From BOG-938 sp035524315 (GTDB lineage: Bacteria; Pseudomonadota; Alphaproteobacteria; Caulobacterales; Caulobacteraceae): a DNA stretch of 51,184 nt. The DNA is taken from NCBI GenBank assembly GCA_035524315.1, contig DATKPD010000086.1:1-51184 (forward strand). The letters run 5' to 3'. The notes beneath the pieces are model-generated. The model ran no database searches, was not told the origin of the DNA, and saw only the letters and a list, made by a program, of their open reading frames with translations. Positions 1-7,568 of this stretch are shown here, piece after piece (the first letter of the stretch is position 1; every line of letters begins with the position of its first letter). The position numbers were made by a program, and so were the translations under genes.

Positions 1-1
1 G

Positions 2-544
2 GTGCGTTCCAACCAGCCGTGGCCCTATCAGCTCAAGCGCTGGAAGCGCGAGGGGATCAAGACCGTCGTCAACCTGCGCGGCGGTTTCGACGCCAGCTTC
101 TTCGCGCTGGAGAAGGACGCCTGCGAGCGTTATGGCCTGAACCTGGTCAACTTCACCGTCACCTCGCGCGACGTGCCGTCCAAGGCGGCGGTGCTGGCGG
201 CGCGCGAGCTGTTCCAGACCATCGAATATCCCGCTCTAATGCACTGCAAGTCGGGCGCGGACCGGGCGGGCGTGATGAGCGTGCTCTACGCCCACTTCCG
301 CCTGGGTCAGCCGATCCGCCAGGCGATGGAGCAGCTGTCGCTGCGGTATCTGCACGTGAAGGCCGGCAAGACCGGGGTGCTCGACTACACCTTCGAGCGC
401 TACCTGGAGGACGCTGAACCCAAGGGAATCAGCTTTGAGGACTGGGTGATGAGCGACGCCTACGACCCGCCCAAGATGAAGGCCGAGTTCCGCGCCGGCA
501 TGCTGGGCTCGGTCCTGACGGAAAAGCTGCTGCGCCGGGAATAG
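2..544 (+). CDS. Dual-specificity / tyrosine phosphatase-like protein (5' end may lie outside window)
   Basis: This is a cysteine-based phosphatase of the dual-specificity/tyrosine phosphatase fold. The signature HCKSGADRAG gives a Cys-x5-Arg P-loop (about residues 82-88), and an Asp in SRDVPS (about residue 57) could be the general acid. The sequence begins inside the fold: the first visible residues run straight into a basic stretch and then TVVNLRGG, which normally follows 20-40 more residues. The GTG at position 2 may therefore be an internal Val codon and the true start may lie upstream. The family acts on phosphoproteins, phospholipids or nucleotides; the substrate here cannot be told. 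The gene converges with the DUF4170 gene, with only 10 bases between stops. Confidence 0.8.
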   Translation: MRSNQPWPYQLKRWKREGIKTVVNLRGGFDASFFALEKDACERYGLNLVNFTVTSRDVPSKAAVLAARELFQTIEYPALMHCKSGADRAGVMSVLYAHFRLGQPIRQAMEQLSLRYLHVKAGKTGVLDYTFERYLEDAEPKGISFEDWVMSDAYDPPKMKAEFRAGMLGSVLTEKLLRRE

Positions 545-554
545 AGACGCCGGC

Positions 555-785
555 CTATTCCATCGACGGGTCGAGCAGCTTGTCCGCGTCGATGATGAAG
601 TAGCGCGCGTGGGCGTTGTCGACGGTGGCCTGGGCCTTGGCCTTCCAGGCCTTGTAGGCCTCGTCGTAGTTGGGGAAGCCGCCGATGAACTCGATCGTGG
701 CCGGGTCGCGGAAATGCGGCGGTCCTTCGAGCGACTTCAGCTCGCCGCCCAGGACGATATGTAGGTGGTGCTTTTCTTCGGACAT
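555..785 (-). CDS. DUF4170 domain protein, 76 aa
   Basis: Small cytoplasmic protein with an aromatic/acidic composition and the sequence FIGGFPNYDEAYKAWKAKAQ in its middle, which matches my memory of the alphaproteobacterial DUF4170 family. That family has no known function. I chose the ATG at 785; the same frame stays open far upstream into the pmbA gene, but that longer reading is arginine-rich and unlike a real protein. It lies downstream of pmbA on the same strand, 137 bases away. The intervening stretch holds three copies of a CCGGCGACAA-like word. Confidence 0.72.
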   Translation of the reverse strand: MSEEKHHLHIVLGGELKSLEGPPHFRDPATIEFIGGFPNYDEAYKAWKAKAQATVDNAHARYFIIDADKLLDPSME

Positions 786-810
786 GTTCGCAGTTCCAGA
801 CGAGCGAATC

Positions 811-890
811 CCGGCGACAAGCGCCGTCCCCCGGTCGTTAGGCGCCCCCGGCGACAAAATCAATCGAGGCCGGATGCGCCGCGGTGACAA
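811..890. repeat. Three spaced copies of a CCGGCGACAA-like word
   Basis: The word CCGGCGACAA occurs at 811-820 and 848-857, and a variant GCGGTGACAA at 881-890, so copies are spaced 37 and 33 bases apart. Read on the minus strand they are TTGTCGCCGG-type words upstream of the DUF4170 start at 785. They could be operator copies or chance in GC-rich DNA. Confidence 0.3.
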
Positions 891-922
891 AACGCCGGGC
901 GGCGCGGAATCAAGCGCCGAAT

Positions 923-2254
923 TCAGCGCCCGGCGATGGCCATGTCCTCGACCATCAGCGACGGCGAATTGTGCGAGCCGCGCAATTCCAGGTCCGAGCC
1001 GGCGATCACCCGCGCATAGAGATCGACGAGGTTGCCGGCCACGGTGATTTCGTTGACGGGAAAGGCGATCTGCCCGTCCTGGAACCAGAAGCCCGACACG
1101 CCGGTGGACCAGTCGCCGGTGTTGGCGTTGAGCGAAGGGCCGAACATCGAGGTCACCAGCAGGCCTTGGCGCGCCGCGCCCATCAGGCCGGCCAGATCCA
1201 GCTCGCCCGGCTCGACCGTCAGATTGCTCACGCCCACGCCCGGCGGGCCGGCCAGACCGCGCGAGGCGTGGCCGGTGGTTTCCAGGCCCAGTTGCTTGGC
1301 CGAGGCGGTGTTGAGCAGCCAGGTGGTCAGGACGCCCTTGTCGATCAGGCGGGTAGGGGCGTTGGCCACGCCCTCGTCGTCGAAGGGGCTGGAGCCCAGG
1401 CCGCGCACGCGGTGCGGTTGGTCGACGATGTTGATCGCCGGCCCGAACACAGGCTGGCCGAGCTTGGTCTTGAGGAACGAGGCCCCCCGGGCGATCGAGG
1501 GCCCGGACACCGCGCCGAGCAGGGGCGAGATCAGTGACATGGCGCTGCGGTTCTCGAAGATCACCGCGGCGGTCTGGCTGTCGATCTTGCGCGCGCCCAG
1601 CCGCTGAACCGCGCGGCGGCCGGCTTCGGCGCCGATGGCCTCGGGCGCCGGCAGGTCGGTCTGCCAGCGGGTCGAGCGTCCATCGCCGCCGCGCTCCATG
1701 CCGCGCTCGTCGCCGGCGATGGCCGAGGCGTAGAGGGAAAAGCCCGAAGCGCGATGATGGCCGACGAAGCCGCCGCTGGTCACCATGCACACCTGGCTGG
1801 TCGACCAGGACGCGCTGCCGCCGTCCGAATTGGTCACGCCCCGAACGGCGCGGGCCGCATCCTCGGCGGCGCGGGCGCGCTCCTCAAGGTCGGCGGCCGA
1901 AGGCTCGGCGGCGTCGTAGAGCTCAAGATCGGGAAAGGGGCCCTTGGCCAGGCGGTCTTGCGGCGCGAGGCCCGCGTAGGGATCCTCGGCGGCCATGCGC
2001 GCCATGTTGATCACGCGCTCGACCAGTTTGGCGCGGCCCTCGGCCGAGATGTCCGAGCCCGACACGCTGGCCTGCTTGTGGCCGATGAACACGCGCACGC
2101 CCAGATCGCGAGCTTCCTCGCGCTCGACCTCTTCCAGGTCGCCCAGGCGCACGTTGACGGAGAGGGATTGGCGTTCGGCCGCGACGGCCTCGGCGGCCTC
2201 GGCGCCCGCCTTGAGGGCCGCCGCGACGACGTCATGCAACAGGTTCTGATCCAT
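923..2254 (-). CDS. pmbA: TldE/PmbA, metalloprotease partner subunit
   Basis: Member of the TldD/PmbA (peptidase U62) family, 443 residues, the usual length. It lacks the HExxxH zinc motif seen in the TldD gene at 14826-16256, which identifies it as the TldE/PmbA type. Family landmarks visible are VNVRLGDLEEVEREE near the N-terminus, an SLNANTGDWSTGVSGFW stretch and the C-terminal AGNLVDLYARV region. TldD and TldE together form a protease that clips unfolded peptides; known roles are microcin B17 maturation and CcdA degradation in E. coli. The start at 2254 is an ATG. It probably follows ubiD on the same strand, separated by 222 bases that contain a broken reading frame. Confidence 0.92.
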   Translation of the reverse strand: MDQNLLHDVVAAALKAGAEAAEAVAAERQSLSVNVRLGDLEEVEREEARDLGVRVFIGHKQASVSGSDISAEGRAKLVERVINMARMAAEDPYAGLAPQDRLAKGPFPDLELYDAAEPSAADLEERARAAEDAARAVRGVTNSDGGSASWSTSQVCMVTSGGFVGHHRASGFSLYASAIAGDERGMERGGDGRSTRWQTDLPAPEAIGAEAGRRAVQRLGARKIDSQTAAVIFENRSAMSLISPLLGAVSGPSIARGASFLKTKLGQPVFGPAINIVDQPHRVRGLGSSPFDDEGVANAPTRLIDKGVLTTWLLNTASAKQLGLETTGHASRGLAGPPGVGVSNLTVEPGELDLAGLMGAARQGLLVTSMFGPSLNANTGDWSTGVSGFWFQDGQIAFPVNEITVAGNLVDLYARVIAGSDLELRGSHNSPSLMVEDMAIAGR

Positions 2255-2280
2255 GCGGCCTTATGGGCCAGCACCGCCCC

Positions 2281-2295
2281 GGCCCGCAAGGGGCC
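2281..2295. other. Short inverted repeat upstream of pmbA
   Basis: GGCCC-GCAAG-GGGCC forms a 5-bp GC stem with a 5-base loop, 27 to 41 bases upstream of the pmbA start. There is no T-run, so termination activity is doubtful. Confidence 0.25.
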
Positions 2296-2312
2296 GGAAC
2301 GGGCGGTCTCGG

Positions 2313-2476
2313 CTAAGCTGTTTGGTAGACGGCGGCCACGTCGTGGGAATCGTTGTCGATCACCACCCGATGGCCAGAGATAGTGGCCCAGCTGAACTTG
2401 GGCTTTTCACCGCCGACCAGGCGACATTGCCTTCGACGCGGTGTGCAACCTTGTCGCGGGCAGCGACCGACCGCAG
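2313..2476 (-). pseudogene. Possible frameshifted remnant of a small gene
   Basis: Between ubiD and pmbA, two minus-strand frames look coding in succession. Directly after the ubiD stop one frame reads RDKVAHRVEGNVAWSAV (about 2460-2410) and soon ends in TGA; a second frame then reads KPKFSWATISGHRVVIDND and continues to a TAG at 2313. Neither looks like the arginine/proline-rich junk of shadow frames here, and third codon positions are GC-rich. No usual start codon opens the second frame close by. The simplest reading is a small gene broken by one frameshift; I do not recognise the family. Confidence 0.3.
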
Positions 2477-4006
2477 CTATTTCCAGATCGGCTTGCCATC
2501 GCCCGGCAGGCCCAGGCGCGCCCACTTCTCGCTGACCGCGCGCACCACCTCGGGGTCCATGGCGATTTTCTCGCCCCACTCGCGGTGGGTTTCCGGCGGC
2601 CATTTGTTGGTGGCGTCCAGCCCGATCTTGGAGCCGAGACCGGACTCAGGGGAGGCGAAATCGAGGTAGTCGATCGGCGTGCGCTCGACCAAGGTGATGT
2701 CGCGGGCGGGGTCCATGCGGGTGGACAGGGCCCACATCACGTCCTTCCAGTCGCGCGCGTCGATGTCGTCGTCCACCACGATCACCCACTTGGTGTACAT
2801 GAACTGGCGCAGATACGACCACACGCCCAGCATCACGCGCTTGGCGTGGCCGGGATAGGCCTTCTTCATCGACACCACGGCGATGCGGTAGCTGCAGCCT
2901 TCAGGCGGCAGCCAGAAATCGACGATCTCGGGAAACTGCTGGCGCAGCAGCGGTATGAACACCTCGTTGAGCGCCTCGCCCAGCACGCTCGGCTCGTCGG
3001 GCGGGCGGCCGGTGAAGGTGGTGAGATAGATCGGGTCCTTGCGCATGGTGATCGCGGTGATCTCGAACACCGGGAAGCGTTCGACCGAATTGTAATAGCC
3101 AGTGTGGTCGCCGTACGGCCCCTCGTCGGCGTAGTCGTCCAGGTGCACCAGGCCCTCCAGCACGATCTCGGCCTCGGCCGGCACCATCAACGGCTGGGTC
3201 TTGGCCGCGACCAGCTCGACCTTGGCCCCGCGCAGCAGTCCGGCGAACTGGTATTCAGACAGGGTGTCGGGCACCGGGGTGACCGCGGCCAGGATCACGC
3301 CCGGGTCGGCGCCGAGCACCGCGCAGGCGGGCAGGGGCTCGCGCTTTCCGGCGGCCTTCCACCGGCGATGGTGCTGGGCGCCGCCGCGATGGGCCAGCCA
3401 GCGCATGATGGTCTTGTTCGGCCCCAGCACCTGCATGCGGTAGATGCCGAGGTTGAAGTCGTCCTCGGCGCTGTCGCTGGGCCCTTTGGTCACAACCAGC
3501 GGCCAGGTGATCAGGGGCGCCGGCTCGCCTGGCCAGCAGGTCTGGATCGGCAGCCTGTTCAGGTCGATGTCGGCCCCGGTCAGCACGACCTCCTGCACCG
3601 GCGCGTTTTTCACGGTCTTGGGCCGCATCGACATTACGGTTTTGGCCAGGGGCAGCATTTCCATCGCCTCGCCCAGGCCGCGGGGCGGCTGCGGCTGGCG
3701 CAGGAAGGCCAGAAGCTCGCCCACCTCGCGCAGTTCGCCGGCGGTGGTGCGGTCTTTGCCCTCCAGCGTCACGCCCATGGCCACGCGCGCGACCGTGCCG
3801 AACAGATTGACCAGGCACGGCATGGACGAGCGCTGGCCATCGGCGCGGATGACGTTCTCGAACAGCACCGCCGGGCCGCCATGGGCCAAGAGGCGGGTCT
3901 GGATCTCGGTCATTTCCAGCACGGTGGATACGGGCTCCTTCACCCGCACCAGCTGGCCGGCGGCTTCCAGCATCGCCATGAATTCGCGCAAAGATCGGTA
4001 GGCCAT
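2477..4006 (-). CDS. ubiD: UbiD-family prenylated-FMN decarboxylase
   Basis: Cytoplasmic decarboxylase of the UbiD family, 509 residues. In ubiquinone synthesis UbiD removes the carboxyl group of 3-octaprenyl-4-hydroxybenzoate using prenylated FMN made by UbiX. Family stretches are clear: EAEIVLEG, then ADEGPYGDHTGYY, which carry the conserved catalytic/cofactor acidic residues, and TGRPPDEPSVLGEALNEV. The start at 4006 (MAYRSLREF) has a GAGGGG ribosome site a few bases upstream; a longer reading to 4207 is arginine-rich and overlaps the divergent gene. A ubiA gene lies nearby at 6210-7157, consistent with the ubiquinone role, although UbiD paralogues with other aromatic-acid substrates exist. 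Confidence 0.92.
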   Translation of the reverse strand: MAYRSLREFMAMLEAAGQLVRVKEPVSTVLEMTEIQTRLLAHGGPAVLFENVIRADGQRSSMPCLVNLFGTVARVAMGVTLEGKDRTTAGELREVGELLAFLRQPQPPRGLGEAMEMLPLAKTVMSMRPKTVKNAPVQEVVLTGADIDLNRLPIQTCWPGEPAPLITWPLVVTKGPSDSAEDDFNLGIYRMQVLGPNKTIMRWLAHRGGAQHHRRWKAAGKREPLPACAVLGADPGVILAAVTPVPDTLSEYQFAGLLRGAKVELVAAKTQPLMVPAEAEIVLEGLVHLDDYADEGPYGDHTGYYNSVERFPVFEITAITMRKDPIYLTTFTGRPPDEPSVLGEALNEVFIPLLRQQFPEIVDFWLPPEGCSYRIAVVSMKKAYPGHAKRVMLGVWSYLRQFMYTKWVIVVDDDIDARDWKDVMWALSTRMDPARDITLVERTPIDYLDFASPESGLGSKIGLDATNKWPPETHREWGEKIAMDPEVVRAVSEKWARLGLPGDGKPIWK

Positions 4007-4089
4007 GTCCCCTCGCTTCGACGCACACCTACGACGTTCGCGCGCCGTGCGCCACGGCTCGCGGCGCGCCGCAGAGCCGGCTATAGACC

Positions 4090-4977
4090 TTGGCCGTGAG
4101 TCCGCGCCCGCCCATAGCCTCGCCCGTCCTTGTGCTGGGCGCCGCCAGCCTGATCGGCCGGTTCCTGCTGCCGCGCGTTGTGGGCATGGGCGCCGAGACC
4201 TTCGCACTGAGCCGCAAGCCGCCGCGCGCGACCGGCGACGCGGTGCGATGGGTGCAGGCCGACCTTGAGGCTTCGGGGCTGCAAGCGGTCCTGCCGGCGT
4301 GCGCGACGGTGATCAGTCTGTCGCCGATCTGGCTTTTGCCAGCGGCTTTACCAGCGATGAAAAGCGCGGGAATGCAGCGAGTTGTGGCGTTTTCCTCAAC
4401 CAGTGTGTTCACCAAGGCCGCGTCGGATGACGCCTATGAACGCGGGGTCGCTGAACGGCTCGCCGCGGGCGAGGCCGAGGTGGCCGCGTTTTGCGCGCGC
4501 GAGGGCGTCGACTGGACGATCCTGCGGCCAACCCTGATCTATGCCGAGGGCCAGGACCAGAACGTGACCCGACTGGCGCGCCTGATCCGGCGGATGGGCG
4601 TGTTGCCCTTGATGGGCAAGGGCGATGGCCTGCGCCAACCGGTGCATGCCGACGATCTGGCGACCGGCGCGCTCGAGGCGGCGATGCGGCCGCGGGCCCG
4701 GGGCCGCGCCTACGACCTGCCGGGCGGCGAGACCCTGACCTATCGCGCCATGGCCGAGCGGGTCTTCGCCGGCATGGGCCGCCGGCCGAGAATCCTGACC
4801 GCGCCGCAGTGGCTGTGGGCGCTAGGCTTTACCCTGGCCAAACCCTTCTTGAAGGGCGCCACGGCCCAGATGGGCAAGCGGATGAGCGCGGACCTGGTGT
4901 TCGACGCGGAGCCCGCGCGGGCGGACCTGGACTGGCGGCCACGCCCGTTCCGGCCCGATTTCACGGAACTCCGATAG
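4090..4977 (+). CDS. NAD(P)-binding epimerase/NmrA-like protein
   Basis: Rossmann-fold protein of the extended short-chain dehydrogenase/NAD-dependent epimerase group, 295 residues. The N-terminal nucleotide-binding loop reads VLGAASLIG, a variant of GxxGxxG, followed later by VVAFSSTSVF, WTILRPTLIYAEG and PVHADDLATGAL, all typical of the family. The usual Tyr-x3-Lys catalytic pair is not clear, so the protein may bind a cofactor without ordinary SDR chemistry, as NmrA-like proteins do. The TTG at 4090 or the GTG at 4096 could be the start. It is divergent from ubiD, with an 83-base gap that must hold both promoters. The substrate is unknown. Confidence 0.78.
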   Translation: MAVSPRPPIASPVLVLGAASLIGRFLLPRVVGMGAETFALSRKPPRATGDAVRWVQADLEASGLQAVLPACATVISLSPIWLLPAALPAMKSAGMQRVVAFSSTSVFTKAASDDAYERGVAERLAAGEAEVAAFCAREGVDWTILRPTLIYAEGQDQNVTRLARLIRRMGVLPLMGKGDGLRQPVHADDLATGALEAAMRPRARGRAYDLPGGETLTYRAMAERVFAGMGRRPRILTAPQWLWALGFTLAKPFLKGATAQMGKRMSADLVFDAEPARADLDWRPRPFRPDFTELR

Positions 4978-5016
4978 CCGCGTCGATCGTCATCGGCTTC
5001 AACACGCGACTGGGGA

Positions 5017-5988
5017 TCAGTGATCCCAGCAATTCCGGTCGTAGACGATCTTATTGATGATGCGGCTGTAGCTGCGATCCTTGTACTCGCTGCTCTTCAC
5101 CAGATCCTTGAGGTGGTGAATGAACCGCGTGCGCCAGGACTTGCGCTTCCACAGCACGCCGGCGCCGGGCAGGTTGAGGTACATCTCGACGTAGCACTGG
5201 AATTCCTTGCGGGTCCAAGGCTTGAACGGTCCGTCCCATGGCTTCAGCTTGCCGACGTAATGCACGATCACCGGATCAATCTGGCGATAGGCCGGCAGTT
5301 CCATGTACTGGCGCAGGAAATTGTAGCGGATCGGCAGCGCCACCGTACGGTCGATGCACACATGATTGAGCGCGCTCTGGTCGTGCAGGCGGCACGCCTC
5401 GGGCTTGGCGGCCAGGAACTGCAGCGCCTTGGGCCCGATGTCGCGCCAGGTGGCCGGGGCGGCGACCATCACGCCTGAATTAAAATACTGGCCCCAATGC
5501 TTGGGCTCGAAGCCCAGGCCGGCTAGGTACCGGCGATATTCTTCCGAGCGCGGCATGCCGTCGGCGGAATGGTGCGCGACCCAGTCGGGCACCACGCCCA
5601 CCTTGCCGGGCTCAAGCGGAAAATCGATCAGCTCGGTCAGGCTGCGGCGGATCTGCACGTCGCCGTCGCAATAGATGGCGCGGTCATAGTCGTCGCCCAC
5701 CAGATGGCCCAGGAAAAGCCTATAAAGGGCGAACTTGTTGACGTGGGTCTTGAAGAAACCGTCCGGCACGCTCTCGTCGATCAGGGTTTCGATCCAATCA
5801 GGAATCGATTTGATCTGACAACCCGAAAGCTCTTCCAGTCGGCGGCGGCTGGCGTAATCGAGAACGTTCTTGTTGAGATAGATGATAACGTCGATCAGGC
5901 CGTCCGAATGATCGACAGCCTGCTTGGCCGCCACCAATGTCGGGAAGAGATAGCCTTCATCGCAAATAAAACACAAACAAGTTTTCAT
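5017..5988 (-). CDS. Glycosyltransferase family 8 protein
   Basis: GT8-type retaining glycosyltransferase, 323 residues. The N-terminus CLCFICDEGYLFPTLVA is the first strand and helix of the GT-A fold, and YDRAIYCDGDVQIR (about residues 101-114) holds the metal-binding DxD as DGD. A later WGQYFNSGVMV and a C-terminal HYVGKLKPW also match the family. Such enzymes add sugars to lipopolysaccharide cores or other glycans from UDP-sugars; the acceptor here is unknown. The ATG at 5988 has a GAGGGA ribosome site 5 bases upstream. Base composition is lower in GC than the neighbours, and the 5' flank is the most AT-rich part of the window, which suggests acquisition by transfer. Confidence 0.85.
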   Translation of the reverse strand: MKTCLCFICDEGYLFPTLVAAKQAVDHSDGLIDVIIYLNKNVLDYASRRRLEELSGCQIKSIPDWIETLIDESVPDGFFKTHVNKFALYRLFLGHLVGDDYDRAIYCDGDVQIRRSLTELIDFPLEPGKVGVVPDWVAHHSADGMPRSEEYRRYLAGLGFEPKHWGQYFNSGVMVAAPATWRDIGPKALQFLAAKPEACRLHDQSALNHVCIDRTVALPIRYNFLRQYMELPAYRQIDPVIVHYVGKLKPWDGPFKPWTRKEFQCYVEMYLNLPGAGVLWKRKSWRTRFIHHLKDLVKSSEYKDRSYSRIINKIVYDRNCWDH

Positions 5989-6079
5989 ATCGTCCCTCGT
6001 TGATTTTTTCAGCAATAATCAATCAGACAATGATCGGCGCGTTATTTTGGGACAACTGGGGCAGCATAACTCTGTACCT

Positions 6080-6095
6080 GTTAAAACAATCTAAC
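6080..6095. promoter_or_regulatory. CtrA-like half-site pair (speculative)
   Basis: On the minus strand, GTTAG-ATTGTT-TTAAC lies about 92 to 107 bases upstream of the GT8 start. It resembles the CtrA box TTAA-N7-TTAAC of Caulobacter, but with one mismatch and a spacing of 6 rather than 7. It sits in the AT-rich leader and may be chance. Confidence 0.2.
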
Positions 6096-6209
6096 CCTCG
6101 TGTTTTCGGCGCCGCGCGGGCCGCCGAGGAGGGCAGTTATCGCCAAGGTACGCCCGAAAGGCGACGTTACGCTGAAGGCGGAATACGGCGCTAAAGCGGC
6201 GTCAGATCC

Positions 6210-7157
6210 TCACCAGCCGCCCACGCCGGGAACGCCCGCGCCCGATCGCCACACGCCGGCGACAAGGCCCGCGAGCAGGATCAGCGCCGCCTCGCGGTTG
6301 GACTTGAACAGGCGCAGGGCCAGAGGCCCGTCGTCGATCCGCACGCGTGCGGCCTGGCGCGACAGTTGCGCCGCGTAGAGGCCGGCGAAAGGCAAGAACA
6401 GAGGGCCCAGACCGGCGCTCCAAGCCGAGGCGAGGGCCATCAGGAAGGCCAGGATATAAAAGCCCAGCACCGCGCGCGGCGTGGCCGGGCCCAGACGCAA
6501 GGCCGATGACTTGACCCCCGCCAGAGCGTCGTCCTCCATGTCCTGGATGGCGTAGATGGTGTCGTAGCCCAAGGTCCAGAACACCCCGCCGAGGTAGAGC
6601 AGCATCGCCGGCCAATCCACCCGTCCAATGACCGCCGCATAGCCAAGCAGGGCGCCCCAGTTGAAGGTCAGGCCGAGCCAGGCCTGCGGCCACCAGGTGA
6701 TGCGCTTCATCAGGGGATAGGCGGCCACCAGGGCCAGAGACAGCACGCCCAGCCAGATTGCGGCCGCGTCCATGCTGACGAGCACGGCCAGGCCGATCAG
6801 GGCGCAGGCGGCGATGAACAGGAGCGCCTGTTTGACGCTGATCTGGCCGCTCGCCACTGGCCGCATGGCCGTGCGCGCCACCTTGGCGTCGAAATCGCGG
6901 TCAAGGATGTCGTTCCAGGCGCAGCCCGCCGCGCGCATGACGAAGGCGCCCAGGAGAATCCGCGCCATGAGCCCTAAGTCTGGCCAGCGCCCGGCCTGCG
7001 AACAGGCCAGGGCCACGCCCTGCCAGCCCGGCAGCAGCAGCAGCCATGCGCCGGCCGGCCGGTCGAAGCGGCCGAGCTTGAGCCACGGGCGCAGGCCCGC
7101 GGGCGCATGGCGATCGACCCAGTTGGTCGGTGCGGCGTCGGGCAGGGCGGCGGACAT
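6210..7157 (-). CDS. ubiA: 4-hydroxybenzoate polyprenyltransferase UbiA
   Basis: Inner-membrane prenyltransferase that joins the polyprenyl tail to 4-hydroxybenzoate, an early step of ubiquinone synthesis; 315 residues. Both Asp-rich motifs that hold magnesium-diphosphate are present: NDILDRDFD (about residues 82-90) and DTIYAIQDMEDD (about 199-210), and the protein is rich in hydrophobic helices. The N-terminus WLKLGRFDRPAGAWLLLLPG is characteristic. The start at 7157 was chosen because the preceding in-frame residues are not conserved-looking. It probably shares a transcription direction with the downstream GT8 gene, but 221 bases separate them, so a separate promoter for GT8 is likely. Confidence 0.95.
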   Translation of the reverse strand: MSAALPDAAPTNWVDRHAPAGLRPWLKLGRFDRPAGAWLLLLPGWQGVALACSQAGRWPDLGLMARILLGAFVMRAAGCAWNDILDRDFDAKVARTAMRPVASGQISVKQALLFIAACALIGLAVLVSMDAAAIWLGVLSLALVAAYPLMKRITWWPQAWLGLTFNWGALLGYAAVIGRVDWPAMLLYLGGVFWTLGYDTIYAIQDMEDDALAGVKSSALRLGPATPRAVLGFYILAFLMALASAWSAGLGPLFLPFAGLYAAQLSRQAARVRIDDGPLALRLFKSNREAALILLAGLVAGVWRSGAGVPGVGGW

Positions 7158-7262
7158 GACCTGCTTTTGCGACGGAAACACCTTGCCCGCCACCGCGAAA
7201 TCGAATTTGGCTGGGCCGTCAGCCGGCCGGCGCGTTATGGAAGCCGGCGACGAGGGGCGTGA

Positions 7263-7556
7263 ATGCGGACACAAACAATGTCGGGCAAGGCTTGGATCAA
7301 GGCGAGGCGCGCGGCGGTGCTGGCCGCGGCCCTCACGCTGGGCGGATGCGCGTTCTGGCATCACAAGTCCGAGCCGCCGATTCCGCCGGGCGCCGATCCC
7401 AGGACCACCTGCCCCAAGGACAACCCCTGCAGCAAGATCGCCAACCGGCGGCAGTACTTCAACCAGCGCGAAAACCGCTACTACTACTTCGATCAGACCA
7501 CCGGGCGGTACTTCTGGGAGAACGGCGAAGCGCGGTTTCCTCAGCCAGCCGGCTAG
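7263..7556 (+). CDS. Small lipoprotein with an aromatic, WW-like repeat
   Basis: Predicted outer-membrane or periplasmic lipoprotein of 97 residues. A basic N-terminus (KARRAAVLAAALTLGGC) ends in the lipobox LGGC, so signal peptidase II would cleave before the Cys near residue 29. The mature part holds two Cys (TTCPKDNPCSK) that could form a disulfide, then the strongly aromatic segment RYYYFDQTTGRYFWENG. ATG codons at 7263 and 7278 are both possible starts. The segment looks like a WW or OCRE-type aromatic strand pattern, but that is only a visual resemblance. I do not recognise the family. It is divergent from ubiA and converges on the PPK2 gene. Confidence 0.7.
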   Translation: MRTQTMSGKAWIKARRAAVLAAALTLGGCAFWHHKSEPPIPPGADPRTTCPKDNPCSKIANRRQYFNQRENRYYYFDQTTGRYFWENGEARFPQPAG

Positions 7557-7568
7557 CCGGCCGGGGAA

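Noticed and set aside
2441..4099. A 552-codon plus-strand frame opposite ubiD
   Set aside because: It is antisense to ubiD, with histidine/glutamine-rich low-complexity sequence, and lacks domains.
6000..6194. A 64-codon plus-strand frame in the AT-rich leader of the GT8 gene
   Set aside because: It has no good ribosome site, a composition unlike neighbouring genes and lies where leader or promoter sequence for GT8 is expected.
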